DNA of 64,000 nucleotides from Nocardia grenadensis NBRC 108939 (GCF_001613445.1 NZ_BDCJ01000024.1:62001-126000); one strand, 5' to 3'. Counted from the first letter of the stretch, positions 36,341-45,015 are shown. The notes: generated by a model from the sequence alone, not told the origin. Program-made: numbers and translations.

Positions 36341-39300
36341 GTGCGACCGGACCGATCTCCTCGAGCGTTGAACCGTATCCGCCTGCTGGCTCTCGTATCC
36401 GGGCTAATCGGGTTCGTGCTGGCCGTCGCGGCGCCGCTGCTGCCGGTGCGCCAAGACCGGACCGCGCTGGACTGGCCGCAGGCCGGCGCGGCGAGTGTCG
36501 AGGCCCCGCTGGTGAGCTATCAGCCGCTGCGGCTGGATCTCACCGTGCCGTGCCCGGTGCTGAACACCGCCGAGGGCACGGTGGTGGAAACGGTGCCGGA
36601 CGGTTCGGGCCAGTCGTCGGCGCGCGGGCTCCGGGTCACGGTGACCGGCGACACCCTGTCGGTGGTGCTGCGTGATGTGCCGCTGTTGTCGGCCGAGCGT
36701 GCCGAACTGGGCGGCTGCCAGGCCCTGACGCTCACCTCGGCGGCCGCCGCGACCACCGCGGAACTGACCGGTACCGCCCGGGCCGACGGAACACCGTTCC
36801 GCGCGGAGGTGGACCGGGATATCCGTCCGCAACTGGTCGGGGTGTTCACCGACCTGCCCCGGGAGCAGCTCGACGGTATCCGGTTGCACGCCGATATCGA
36901 CTCGCGTTTCACTTCGTCCCCGACGCCGCTCAAGCTGGCCGCGATCGTCGGCGCGGTGGTGTTCACGGTGCTCGCCCTGTTCGCGCTGCATCTGCTCGAC
37001 ACCACCGACGGCCGCCGGGCCCGCCGCTTCCTGCCCGCGCACTGGTGGCGCTTCCGGCTCGCCGACGGCGCGGTGCTCGGTGTACTCGCCGGCTGGCACA
37101 TCATCGGGGCCAACACCTCCGACGACGGCTACATCCTGACCATGGCCCGTGTCTCGGACAAAGCCGGCTATCTGGCGAACTACTACCGCTGGTTCGGGGT
37201 GCCGGAAGCGCCCTTCGGCTGGTCCTACGAGGTGCTGGCGTGGATGACGCGGATCTCGGAGTCGAGCCCGTGGATGCGGCTGCCCACGCTCCTGGCCGGG
37301 ATCGTGTGCTGGCTGGTGATCAGCCGGGAGGTACTGCCCCGGCTGGGTGCGCGGGTACGGGGCAATCAGATCGCCCTGTGGACCGCGGGCCTGGTGTTCC
37401 TGGCGTTCTGGCTGCCCTACGACAACGGTCTGCGCCCGGAACCGCTGATCGCGGCCGGTGCGCTGCTCACCTGGTGTTCGATCGAACGCGCGATCGCCAC
37501 TGCCCGGCTGCTGCCCGCCGCGATCGCGGTGCTCATCGCGGCCTTCTCCCTGGCCGCCGGACCCACCGGACTCATCTGCATCGCCGCATTGATCGCCGGC
37601 TCCCGCCCGGTGCTCCAGATCATCATCGCCCGCGCCCGTGGCGGCGCTTTCCGGGCGGAGTCGCTGTGGCGCTATGCGAGCCTCGTCCTGCCGGGCCTGG
37701 CCGCCGGAACCCTGGTGTTGGTGGTGATCTTCGCCGACCAGACCCTGACCACGGTGCTGGAGGCCACTCGCGTCCGTACCGCGGTCGGGCCGAATGTGGC
37801 CTGGTTCGACGAACGCACCCGCTGGGATTCGTTGCTCATGCTCTCCCCGGACGGTTCGCTCTCGCGGCGGTTCGGGGTCCTGCTCATGCTGCTCTGCCTG
37901 CTGGTGTGCGTACTGCAGGTGCTGCGCAAGGGCCGGATCCCCGGGACTTCGCGCGGTCCGTCGGTGCGGATCCTGGGCATTGTCTTCGCCTCGCTGCTGC
38001 TGATGATGTTCACACCCACCAAATGGACCCATCACTTCGGTGTCTACGCGGGTCTGGCGGGTTCACTGGCCGCGCTGGCCGCGGTCGCGGTGGGCAGCAA
38101 CGGTATCCGGGCACCGCGCAATCGCGCCCTGTTCGCGGCCGCCGTGCTGTTCCTGCTGGCGATCACGTTCACCGGCTCCAACGGTTGGTGGTACGTGTCC
38201 AGTTACGGTGTGCCGTGGTGGGACAAGGCGCCGCTGCTCGCCGGTAAGGGCCTGTCCACCCTGTTCCTGGGACTCAGCGTGCTCGCCCTGCTCACCGCGT
38301 TGTGGATGCACTACCGGATGCCGTACCTCCGTGGTTCGGGGCACCGAGGGGGCTCCGGAACCGCGACGCCGAAGGCGGCGCAGTATTACACAGCGCCGCT
38401 CACGGTGGCGGCGGCATTGCTGGTGCTCTTCGAGGTCGCTTCGCTGGCCAAGGCGGCCGTCGGACAGTACCCGGCCTACTCCGTCGCCAAATCGAATACC
38501 CGTGCGCTGGCCGGCGATCCGTGCGGGCTGGCAGACGATGTGCTGGTGGAGACGAATACCGCCGATTCCCTGCTGCTCCCGTACGAGGGCAACCCCGCCG
38601 ATGGCCTGATCTCCAACGATCCCGAGACGCGGACTGTCGGATTCACCCCGGACGGCGTGGCCGAGGATCTGACCGCCGATGCCGAGGAAACCACTTCCGG
38701 CGGTGCGAATTCCGTCGAATCCGACACCGAGAACAAGACCACCGACACCACCGGTGCCGGGACCGGTGGCGGCACGTCCGTGCAGGCCGGTATCAACGGT
38801 TCCACGGTGGCGCTACCGTTCGGCCTCGACCCGGCCCGCACCCCGGTGCTCGGCAGCTACCGGAGCGGCGACCAGCAGCAGGCGAAGCTCACCACCGGCT
38901 GGTATCGCCTGGATCTCACCGACGAGATGCGGACCGACCCGGCCTACCGGGTGCTCGCCCTGACCGCCGCGGGCCGGATCAAATCGGTGGATTCCGACGG
39001 CGTGCTCACCTACGGCCAGGACCTCACGGTGGAGTACGGGACGCGCGGCGCCGACGGCACCATGACGGTGCTCGGGTCGGTGACACCGCTGGATATCGGC
39101 CCCAATCCGTCCTGGCGTAATCTGCGCGTACCCCTGGACCGGTTGCCCCGGGAGGTGAACGCGGTCCGTCTGGTGGCCGTCGACAACGACATCACGGCAC
39201 GGCAGTGGCTGGCCGTCACGCCGCCGCGGTTGCCGCGGCTGGCCACGCTGGATTCCGTTGTGGGACACACCGACCCGGTGCTGCTGGACTGGCATGTCGG

Positions 39301-39622
39301 ACTGGCCTTCGGCTGCCAGCGGCCGTTCGACCACAGCCACGGCGTCGCGGAGGTGCCGCGCTGGCGGATCCTGCCCGACCGCGTCGGTTCCGATGCCTCC
39401 AACGCGTGGCAGGACCGTATCGGCGGCGGTCCGCTCGGCTGGACCGAGCTACTGCTGCAAGCCGATACAGTGGCGACCTATCTGTCCGACGACTGGGGCC
39501 GGGACTGGGGTTCGCTGGAGCGTTTCGCTCCGTATCGTCGCGACGCGGTACCGGCCGAAACGACCGTCACCGAGGCGGATCGAAGCGGTATGAGCACCGA
39601 CGATCCGATCAAAGTGAGTTGA
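36341..39622 (+). CDS. Arabinosyltransferase, Emb family (second copy)
   Basis: Paralogue of the first emb gene with the same architecture, 1093 residues from GTG 36341. A longer frame starts at GTG 36302, but the -10-like TAGAGT at 36327 favours the shorter form. The catalytic loop NTSDDGYILTMARV holds the Asp pair; Met268 aligns with EmbB Met306. KWTHHFGVYAGL and SYGVPWWDKAP are conserved, and the C-terminal binding domain has WGRDWGSLERF. Both copies share RPFxHxxGVAEVP near the end. It follows aftA, the position of embC in M. tuberculosis, but family-level identity is all that can be claimed. Confidence 0.93.
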   Translation: MRPDRSPRALNRIRLLALVSGLIGFVLAVAAPLLPVRQDRTALDWPQAGAASVEAPLVSYQPLRLDLTVPCPVLNTAEGTVVETVPDGSGQSSARGLRVTVTGDTLSVVLRDVPLLSAERAELGGCQALTLTSAAAATTAELTGTARADGTPFRAEVDRDIRPQLVGVFTDLPREQLDGIRLHADIDSRFTSSPTPLKLAAIVGAVVFTVLALFALHLLDTTDGRRARRFLPAHWWRFRLADGAVLGVLAGWHIIGANTSDDGYILTMARVSDKAGYLANYYRWFGVPEAPFGWSYEVLAWMTRISESSPWMRLPTLLAGIVCWLVISREVLPRLGARVRGNQIALWTAGLVFLAFWLPYDNGLRPEPLIAAGALLTWCSIERAIATARLLPAAIAVLIAAFSLAAGPTGLICIAALIAGSRPVLQIIIARARGGAFRAESLWRYASLVLPGLAAGTLVLVVIFADQTLTTVLEATRVRTAVGPNVAWFDERTRWDSLLMLSPDGSLSRRFGVLLMLLCLLVCVLQVLRKGRIPGTSRGPSVRILGIVFASLLLMMFTPTKWTHHFGVYAGLAGSLAALAAVAVGSNGIRAPRNRALFAAAVLFLLAITFTGSNGWWYVSSYGVPWWDKAPLLAGKGLSTLFLGLSVLALLTALWMHYRMPYLRGSGHRGGSGTATPKAAQYYTAPLTVAAALLVLFEVASLAKAAVGQYPAYSVAKSNTRALAGDPCGLADDVLVETNTADSLLLPYEGNPADGLISNDPETRTVGFTPDGVAEDLTADAEETTSGGANSVESDTENKTTDTTGAGTGGGTSVQAGINGSTVALPFGLDPARTPVLGSYRSGDQQQAKLTTGWYRLDLTDEMRTDPAYRVLALTAAGRIKSVDSDGVLTYGQDLTVEYGTRGADGTMTVLGSVTPLDIGPNPSWRNLRVPLDRLPREVNAVRLVAVDNDITARQWLAVTPPRLPRLATLDSVVGHTDPVLLDWHVGLAFGCQRPFDHSHGVAEVPRWRILPDRVGSDASNAWQDRIGGGPLGWTELLLQADTVATYLSDDWGRDWGSLERFAPYRRDAVPAETTVTEADRSGMSTDDPIKVS

Positions 39623-39731
39623 ACGAGGTTGCGCTACATCGAGACTCGTCTATCAAGTGTTATGGCTCACATATCGGTTTATCTCCATGTGAGGGAATTG
39701 TCGAACGGGTGACGAACCGCAGCACGGCCCG

Positions 39732-39737
39732 TAGGCT
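39732..39737 (+). promoter_or_regulatory. -10 box of the small leaderless ORF
   Basis: TAGGCT lies 7 bp before the ATG of the 53-residue ORF. Another example of leaderless geometry. Confidence 0.4.
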
Positions 39738-39744
39738 GGTTCAC

Positions 39745-39906
39745 ATGACTTCGGCCTTCGATGATATGGAATTGCGCGATCTCGTCGGCTTGCTCACCGA
39801 TGAGGAGCAAAGGGAACTACGACCGTCGGTACTGCGCGTCCTCGGGCGCCTGCCGTCCCAGGAGGTGCTGCGCCGCGAGCTGGGCCAGCGAATGACACGC
39901 GTGTGA
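39745..39906 (+). CDS. Small hypothetical protein, 53 residues
   Basis: ATG 39745 opens a short frame encoding a charged, helical protein (MTSAFDDMELRDLVGLLTDE ... RRELGQRMTRV). The composition, rich in Leu, Glu and Arg, is protein-like, and a -10-like TAGGCT lies 7 bp upstream, so a leaderless message is likely. It is followed by a bidirectional hairpin. I recognise no family. It lies between the second emb gene and dprE2. Confidence 0.5.
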   Translation: MTSAFDDMELRDLVGLLTDEEQRELRPSVLRVLGRLPSQEVLRRELGQRMTRV

Positions 39907-39958
39907 CAGTGGCTGCGGCCGCTGTACGCGGTGGCCCGCCGGAAGTACCCGAATACGA

Positions 39959-40004
39959 CGAGGGCCGTCGAACACCGGATCGAATCGGTGCGCGACGGCC
40001 CTCG
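39959..40004. terminator. Bidirectional hairpin between small ORF and dprE2
   Basis: Outer 12-bp perfect stem (39959-39970 with 39993-40004) and an inner 5-bp stem (39973-39977 with 39986-39990). It lies between converging transcripts. Confidence 0.7.
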
Positions 40005-40073
40005 AGCATTGTGCGGGGGTGAGCAGGCTCACCGGCCCTGCCCGCTGGTGCTGGCAGAGCCGGCGGAGCGGAA

Positions 40074-40853
40074 CTAGACGGGGAGCCTGCGGAAGATCGG
40101 CCGCGGGATATGACGCAGGATCATCATCACGTACCGGAACGCGCCCGGCGCCCAGATGAGCTCCTTGCCCTTCTCCGAGGCGTCCACCGCCAACGCGGCG
40201 ACCTCTTCCTTGTCGACCGTGAACGGCGCCTCTTTGGCGCCCGTGGCCTTCCAGTGCTCGATCGTGGTGGTGGTGCGCACCTGACCCGGCCGGATTACCA
40301 GCACCCGGGGCCCGTGCGGGCGCAGCGCCTCGCCGAGGCCCAGATAGAAACCGTCCAAGCCGGCCTTGGTGGAGCCGTAGACGAAGTTGGAGCGGCGCAC
40401 CCGCTCGCCGGCCGCCGAGGACATGGCGATGATCCGGCCGAAGCCCTGCGCCTTCATCTTCTCGCTGGTCAGCACGCCGACCGAGACCGCGGCGGTGTAG
40501 TTGATCTGCGTGATCTGCACCGCTTTGCGCTGGTCCTGCCACAATTCCTCGGCATTGCCGAGCAGTCCGAACGCGACGATCGCGACATCGACGTCCCCGT
40601 CGGCGAAGGCCTGGTCGACGACCTTCGGGTGGCTATCGGTGTCGAGCGCGTCGAAATCGATCACATCGACCTGGCTCGCGCCCGCGGCCTTGGTCTGCGC
40701 CACCGCGGTATCACGCAGCGGATCGCCCGGCAGGGTGGCCAGGATCACCCGGGCCGGACCCTTCTTCAGGTACTCCGCGACGATCGCGAGGCCGATTTCC
40801 GAGGTCCCGCCGAACAGCAGAATGGACTGCGGATTGCCTACCGCGTTGATCAC
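40074..40853 (-). CDS. dprE2: Decaprenylphosphoryl-2-keto-erythropentose reductase DprE2
   Basis: NAD(P)H-dependent short-chain reductase that finishes epimerisation of decaprenyl-phosphoribose to decaprenyl-phosphoarabinose, the only arabinan donor. 259 residues, starting at GTG 40853, which overlaps the dprE1 stop (GTGA). The nucleotide-binding motif LLFGGTSEIGLAIV and the catalytic YGSTKAG are present, with the Ser in IAMSSAAGERVRR. KGKELIWAP and FRYVMMILRHIPRPIFR near the C-terminus are typical of this enzyme. Encoded with dprE1 on the minus strand, opposite to the emb genes, whereas in M. tuberculosis these genes are co-directional. Confidence 0.96.
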   Translation of the reverse strand: MINAVGNPQSILLFGGTSEIGLAIVAEYLKKGPARVILATLPGDPLRDTAVAQTKAAGASQVDVIDFDALDTDSHPKVVDQAFADGDVDVAIVAFGLLGNAEELWQDQRKAVQITQINYTAAVSVGVLTSEKMKAQGFGRIIAMSSAAGERVRRSNFVYGSTKAGLDGFYLGLGEALRPHGPRVLVIRPGQVRTTTTIEHWKATGAKEAPFTVDKEEVAALAVDASEKGKELIWAPGAFRYVMMILRHIPRPIFRRLPV

Positions 40854-42325
40854 TGAAGCTCCAGCCTTCTCGCCATATCGGACATGAAAACGCCTGTGGG
40901 GTCGACGCTGCGGCGGACCTTGATCCACTCGTCGATCCGGGGATACATCTGATGGAAGGTCTCGGCGGTCGTACGCGAGTCCTTACCGGTGTAGAGCCGT
41001 CCACCGAATTCCAGTACCCGCCGGTCCAGTTCGGTGACGAAATCGTTGAGACCGGGCGCGATCGGGAAGTCCAGGCAGACGTTCCAGCCCGGCATGGGGA
41101 AGCTCAGCGGCGCCTGGTTGCCCTCGCCGAAGTACTTGAACACGTTCAGGAACGAATAGTGCCCGCTCGCCTGGATGTCGATGAGGATCTGCTTGAACTC
41201 CTCCACCGCCTCCGGCGGCACCACGAACTGGTACTGCAGGAAGCCCCGCGACCCGTAGGCCCGGTTCCATTCGCCGAGCATATCGAGGGGGTGATAGAAC
41301 GCCGTCAGATTCTGCGGCTTCTGCCGGTAGGTGGCGCCCTTGCGATACCAGACCTCGGTGGCGAGGGTGAACGTCTTGTTGTTGAGCAGACCGTTGGGGA
41401 ACACATCGGGGAACGTCAGGAATGTTTTCCCGGTGAAACCCAGCGGGTTCTTGCGCAGCTTCTTCGGCAGCTGATCCAGCTTGGCCAGCGAACCCCGCGA
41501 GATCACCGCCCGGCCCAGTTTGGGCATCGGGCTGAGCGCGTCGAACCACGCCGAGCTGTACTCGTAGTTGTCCTCGGACCCGTCGCTGTGGAACGCGATG
41601 GTCTCGTCGAGGCCGGAGGTCACATCGCCGTCGGCGATAAAGTACGCGGTCTCGGTCGGCGTCATCTCGATGGTGGCGCGCAGGATGATGCCGGTCAGGC
41701 CGCAGCCGCCGATGGTGGCCCAGAACAACTTGGCGTTCTTCTTGGGGCCGATGGTCTGTACTTCGCCATCCGCGGTGAGCAACTGGATGGACCGGACATG
41801 GTTGCCGAAGCTGCCCGCGCTGTGATGGTTCTTACCGTGGATATCGGAGCCGATGGCGCCGCCGACGGTGACCTGCCGAGTGCCCGGCAGAACCGGGACC
41901 CACAGGCCGAACGGCAGCGCGGCCTTCATCAGCTGGTCGAGCGTGACACCCCCGTCGACATCCACCAGCCGGGTGTCCTGGTCGATCCGGTGGATCCGGT
42001 TGAGCGCGGTCATATCGATGACCAGCCCACCCGCGTTCTGCGCATTGTCGCCGTAGGAGCGGCCGAGCCCGCGGGCGATCACACCGCGCCGTAGGTGCTC
42101 TGATTTGCCGTCGTTGTCCTCGGCGACAGCGGCGACCGCGCGGGCGATGAGTTCGGGGTCGCTCGTCGAGAGCACTTCGGCGGTGGTGGCCGCCGTACGG
42201 GCCCACCCGGTGAGCGTCCGGGTTCGCGTGGGTAGCGTGAACCCCGTACCGGCGCTAACTGGATCGCCGGCCGGCGGGGTCTCGGTACCGGACGCCTGAG
42301 TCGAGGTCGGAGCTTTCGTGGACAT
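40850..42325 (-). CDS. dprE1: Decaprenylphosphoryl-ribose oxidase DprE1
   Basis: FAD-dependent oxidase that converts decaprenyl-phosphoribose to the 2-keto intermediate; periplasmic-side enzyme and target of benzothiazinones. 491 residues, about 30 longer at the N-terminus than the M. tuberculosis protein. FAD-domain motifs: GRSYGDNAQNAGG, PGTRQVTVGGAIGSDIHGKN and HHSAGSFGNH. Cys417 in GWNVCLDFPI corresponds to Cys387, the residue trapped by benzothiazinones, so sensitivity is predicted. A -10-like TAGCCT lies 8 bp upstream of the ATG on the minus strand, consistent with a leaderless message. Confidence 0.97.
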   Translation of the reverse strand: MSTKAPTSTQASGTETPPAGDPVSAGTGFTLPTRTRTLTGWARTAATTAEVLSTSDPELIARAVAAVAEDNDGKSEHLRRGVIARGLGRSYGDNAQNAGGLVIDMTALNRIHRIDQDTRLVDVDGGVTLDQLMKAALPFGLWVPVLPGTRQVTVGGAIGSDIHGKNHHSAGSFGNHVRSIQLLTADGEVQTIGPKKNAKLFWATIGGCGLTGIILRATIEMTPTETAYFIADGDVTSGLDETIAFHSDGSEDNYEYSSAWFDALSPMPKLGRAVISRGSLAKLDQLPKKLRKNPLGFTGKTFLTFPDVFPNGLLNNKTFTLATEVWYRKGATYRQKPQNLTAFYHPLDMLGEWNRAYGSRGFLQYQFVVPPEAVEEFKQILIDIQASGHYSFLNVFKYFGEGNQAPLSFPMPGWNVCLDFPIAPGLNDFVTELDRRVLEFGGRLYTGKDSRTTAETFHQMYPRIDEWIKVRRSVDPTGVFMSDMARRLELQ

Positions 42326-42333
42326 CGGCTTAG

Positions 42334-42339
42334 AGGCTA
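42334..42339 (-). promoter_or_regulatory. -10 box of leaderless dprE1 transcript
   Basis: TAGCCT (minus strand) ends 8 bp before the dprE1 ATG with no ribosome-binding site between. Confidence 0.45.
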
Positions 42340-42414
42340 CAGGCTGTATTCATTTGCGGCGCCTTCGGCGCCGGCGGGGGTCGGGCCCTGTGACCCCGCT
42401 TCTTCCCTCCTCCG

Positions 42415-42932
42415 CTCAGTCGCTGCGCTCCTTCGCTCCGTCAGTCCAGAATCGGGGGCGGGCCCCGACCATGAACGCAGACCATCCGGAGTAGGCGGAA
42501 GGTGGGTGCTGTCGTGCGCCTGGGCCGGCCTGGGGAGGTTGACGACTCTGTAAGTGCTCAATGATCGCCGCTCTGTGGACTGTCGACTGCACACGCTCAG
42601 TCGCTACGCTGCTTCGCTCTGTCGCTCCAGAACCGGGGTCGGGCCCCGACCACGGACGCTGACGATCCGAAGTAGATAAAGAGGTGTGCGCCGATGTGCG
42701 CCTCGACCGGCATGGGTAGGTTCACGGCACTGTAAGTGCTCGATGGTCGCCGTCCCATGGGCGGTCGACCGTACTCGCACACGCTCCAGAACCGGGGCGG
42801 GCCCCGACCTCGGGTGCCGGCTGTGCGGAGTGGATAGAGCGGCACGGGGACCTGGGACATGGTCGACCTGGGTAGGTTCACGACTCTGTAGGTGCTCAAT
42901 GGTCGCCGATCTATGGACGGCCAACTGCACCC
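42415..42932. repeat. Three diverged tandem repeats, about 150-185 bp each
   Basis: Units near 42415-42595, 42596-42781 and 42782-42932 share ordered blocks: CCAGAA(T/C)CGGGG...GGGCCCCGACC, then GGTAGGTT or a variant, then CTGTAAGTGCTCAATGGTCG, then a GTCGAC-containing tail. The third unit lacks the first ~25 bp. On the minus strand each unit contains the peptide STYRVVNLP or a close variant, but no ribosome-binding site or consistent gene spans them. They fill the 650-bp gap between dprE1 and the divergent GtrA gene; the rest of that gap holds only the dprE1 promoter and a GGCGCC-rich palindrome near 42356. Confidence 0.65.
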
Positions 42933-42993
42933 GCGGGCCCACGGGCGGCTCCGGACAAGTACATTTCCGTCGGTGGGCCCTGAAAGCAACGCA

Positions 42994-43497
42994 GTGAGCC
43001 GGAGCCCCCGGGTGACGCCGGGCGGTACCGGGGATGTTCCCGTCGCGGCCGAGGATCCGGCTGTCGCCGTGCGCGAGCCGGACGATGCCGGATCCGGGGG
43101 TGCGCAGATCGGTCTGGTGACCCAGTTGGTGCGGTTCGCGGTCACCGGGGCATTGTCGGCCGTGGTCGATTTCGGGCTCTACGTGCTGCTGCTCGAGGTG
43201 GTGGGGCTGCCGGTGAATCCGGCCAAGGCGATCGGTTTCATCGCCGGCACCACGACCGCTTATCTGATCAACCGCCGGTGGACCTTCAACGCGGCCCCGA
43301 GCCGGGCCCGTTTCACCGCGGTGGTGATCCTCTACGCGCTGACCTTCTGCGTCCAGGTGGGTATCAACTGGGTCTTTTACCATGCCTTCGACGAGGGGCT
43401 GTGGTGGCGTGTTCCGCTGGCCTATGTGATCGCGCAGGGTACGGCCACGGTGATCAACTTCGTCGTCCAGCGCCTGGTCATCTTCCGTATCCGCTAG
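42994..43497 (+). CDS. GtrA-family membrane protein (Rv3789-like)
   Basis: Small polytopic protein of about 167 residues with four hydrophobic helices (FAVTGALSAVVDFGLYVLLLE and three others) and the family motif YLINRRWTFN followed by NFVVQRLVIFRI. GtrA proteins help move or position polyprenyl-linked sugars. In M. tuberculosis Rv3789 lies beside dprE1 and has been linked to arabinan priming. The N-terminal 40 residues are hydrophilic. GTG 42994 is the most reasonable start, but it has no strong ribosome-binding site, so a different start within 50 residues is possible. Divergent from dprE1; a hairpin follows the stop. Confidence 0.82.
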   Translation: MSRSPRVTPGGTGDVPVAAEDPAVAVREPDDAGSGGAQIGLVTQLVRFAVTGALSAVVDFGLYVLLLEVVGLPVNPAKAIGFIAGTTTAYLINRRWTFNAAPSRARFTAVVILYALTFCVQVGINWVFYHAFDEGLWWRVPLAYVIAQGTATVINFVVQRLVIFRIR

Positions 43498-43510
43498 TTC
43501 CCCGCGCACA

Positions 43511-43551
43511 GTGATGAGCCCCGGTCGTCGCGGACTTCCGGGGCTCATCGC
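43511..43551. terminator. Terminator after GtrA gene
   Basis: Stem of 12 perfect pairs (43513-43524 with 43538-43549), extended by one wobble and one GC pair, followed by TATGGGTTTCTATTGTTTT. The convergent downstream gene may share it. Confidence 0.75.
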
Positions 43552-43614
43552 TATGGGTTTCTATTGTTTTGTCGTCGGGTACTACCCGAGGCCGCGGTGG
43601 TCGCGGCCGGCGCC

Positions 43615-44106
43615 TCAGGCGCAGGCGACGCTGGCCAGGCGCTGCGGCCGGCGGGCACGCACGGAACGGACGGCGGCGCCGATCGCGACCACCGGCGGGA
43701 TCCAGCGGGCTTCCTCCGGGTCCACGCTCCAGCTGGCCGAACCGGCCGAGAGGTGGGTGGGCGGCAGCGGGATGCCGTCGCCGTCGGTGTGCACGACCGC
43801 ACCGGCGGCCCGCAGCGCCGCGACGGCGCGTCCGGCCTTGCGCATCCCGGTGACCAGATGGATCTCCCGGCGCTCGGCGCCCGGAATCTCGATCACCGGA
43901 CCGGTCATGTTGTTCGCTCGCAGATACCGGCGGACCGACGCGGCCAACTCCCCGGTGACCTCGACGGCGGAAAGGTCTGCGTCGGTGATCAGGCACAGGC
44001 CGTTGGTCGTTTCGGCGACCGTCCAGCCACGCTGGGCGTAATCCCGCGCGGCAGCGGACTTGGCGGCCGCCGAGACGGAAGTCGGAAACGTCGTACGCAC
44101 TGTCAT
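43615..44106 (-). CDS. Bifunctional primase/polymerase-like small protein
   Basis: Predicted cytoplasmic protein of about 163 residues from ATG 44106, chosen because GGGGA lies 7 bp upstream; ATG 44142 would add 12 residues. The sequence MTVRTTFPTSVSAAAK, EIPGAERREIHLVTGM and PEEARWIPPVVAIGAAVR resembles short actinobacterial proteins annotated as bifunctional DNA primase/polymerase N-terminal domain. I see no acidic metal triad or helicase part, so replication activity is doubtful and the name rests on resemblance only. The C-terminus is basic (RARRPQRL). Confidence 0.5.
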   Translation of the reverse strand: MTVRTTFPTSVSAAAKSAAARDYAQRGWTVAETTNGLCLITDADLSAVEVTGELAASVRRYLRANNMTGPVIEIPGAERREIHLVTGMRKAGRAVAALRAAGAVVHTDGDGIPLPPTHLSAGSASWSVDPEEARWIPPVVAIGAAVRSVRARRPQRLASVACA

Positions 44107-44305
44107 CTCCATTCCCCGGTATAGATAAGCTCCGGCTTTCATGGGTCGTATCGGTGCCGGGTGCCCGGGGCGTTACGCCGTTCCAGCGATTTTTTTTCGA
44201 CTGTCGGCTTCCTCTCATTTGTGGCAGCAGTCGACATTCACTGGTACAGGACGATCGTCGGGATGTTGGTTGGCTTCGCGCGCGCAATCCGGGAAGTATT
44301 CCGTT

Positions 44306-44936
44306 ATGGCCAGCGAGGCAGCGGACGAATCCCCGAGAACCGGTCCGGCGGCGGCCGGAGCACCTGAGGCGGCGGTTCCTCTCCCGGCCGGCGCGGGAGT
44401 GAGACCGCCGGAGGAGGACGATACTGCGGATTCGTCTGGTCGGCGAATCCGGCGGAAGCTCAGTTGGCGCGCCGAAGCCGCGCAACGCTTCGCCGACGCG
44501 GCCGCGGCCGAGGACGAAGCCCTGCTCGAGGCCGGCGCTCGGACGGTCCGGCACGGGGGCGCCGACGCCGTCCGCGGACTGCTGGATGTGCAGTTCCGCC
44601 GGCCCGCCACCTACTGCTGGTCTACCTGCTCGGACTGGTCTTCGCGGTGACTGTGCCAGTGGCGTTGACCGTGCCGGCTTAGCGGGTCTCGGCGCTGCTC
44701 GGGGTACTCGCGGCCCTGCTGGCGCTGCCTTTCGCGGTGACGATCGCCGCCGCGGTCCGGCTCTTCCTGGAGTTCCTGGTGAACGCCTCCCGGCCGACGA
44801 CCCGGATGGAACACATCGGCGATCTCGCGACGACCTGTTCCAGGTGCTGTCCGAGGTGGCCGAACCGGTGAACCAGCTCTCCGAAGATGTGCGGGCGGTG
44901 CAGTTCTGGCGTTTCCGCCGTGGGTCGCGCAAATAA
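44306..44936 (+). pseudogene. Decayed DUF4282-type membrane protein gene
   Basis: Three reading frames must be joined to give one sensible protein. The frame from ATG 44306 encodes an acidic/Ala-rich N-terminus and RGLLDVQFRRPATY. A frameshift near 44612 leads to LLVYLLGLVFAVTVPVALT, which stops at TAG 44680-44682. The same frame continues after the stop (VSALLGVLAALLALPFAVTI, LFLEFLVNASRPTTRMEHIGD), and a second shift near 44835 gives DLFQVLSEVAEPVNQLS to the TAA at 44936. The order of a ~20-residue helix, a second helix and a Leu-rich tail matches DUF4282 membrane proteins. Sequencing error is possible, but three lesions in about 250 bp make decay likelier. Confidence 0.6.
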
Positions 44937-44994
44937 CACCGCGACTCGCGTAATAGCGTCGAATTCTCGCGGTAGGGCAAATCACTGCCGCCGG

Positions 44995-45015
44995 GCGGCC
45001 GAATAACTCGGCCGC
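44995..45015. terminator. Short hairpin downstream of rfbC
   Basis: An 8-bp perfect GC-rich stem with an ATAAC loop, about 40 bp after the rfbC stop on the minus strand. A plausible weak terminator. Confidence 0.35.

Noticed and set aside
40952..42094. 380-codon plus-strand frame opposite dprE1
   Set aside because: Overlaps the fully conserved dprE1 on the other strand; no recognisable motif.
42337..43145. Minus-strand open frames through the three-unit repeats (STYRVVNLP peptides)
   Set aside because: Two different frames are needed, no ribosome-binding site or domain is visible, and the peptide similarity follows from the DNA repeats.
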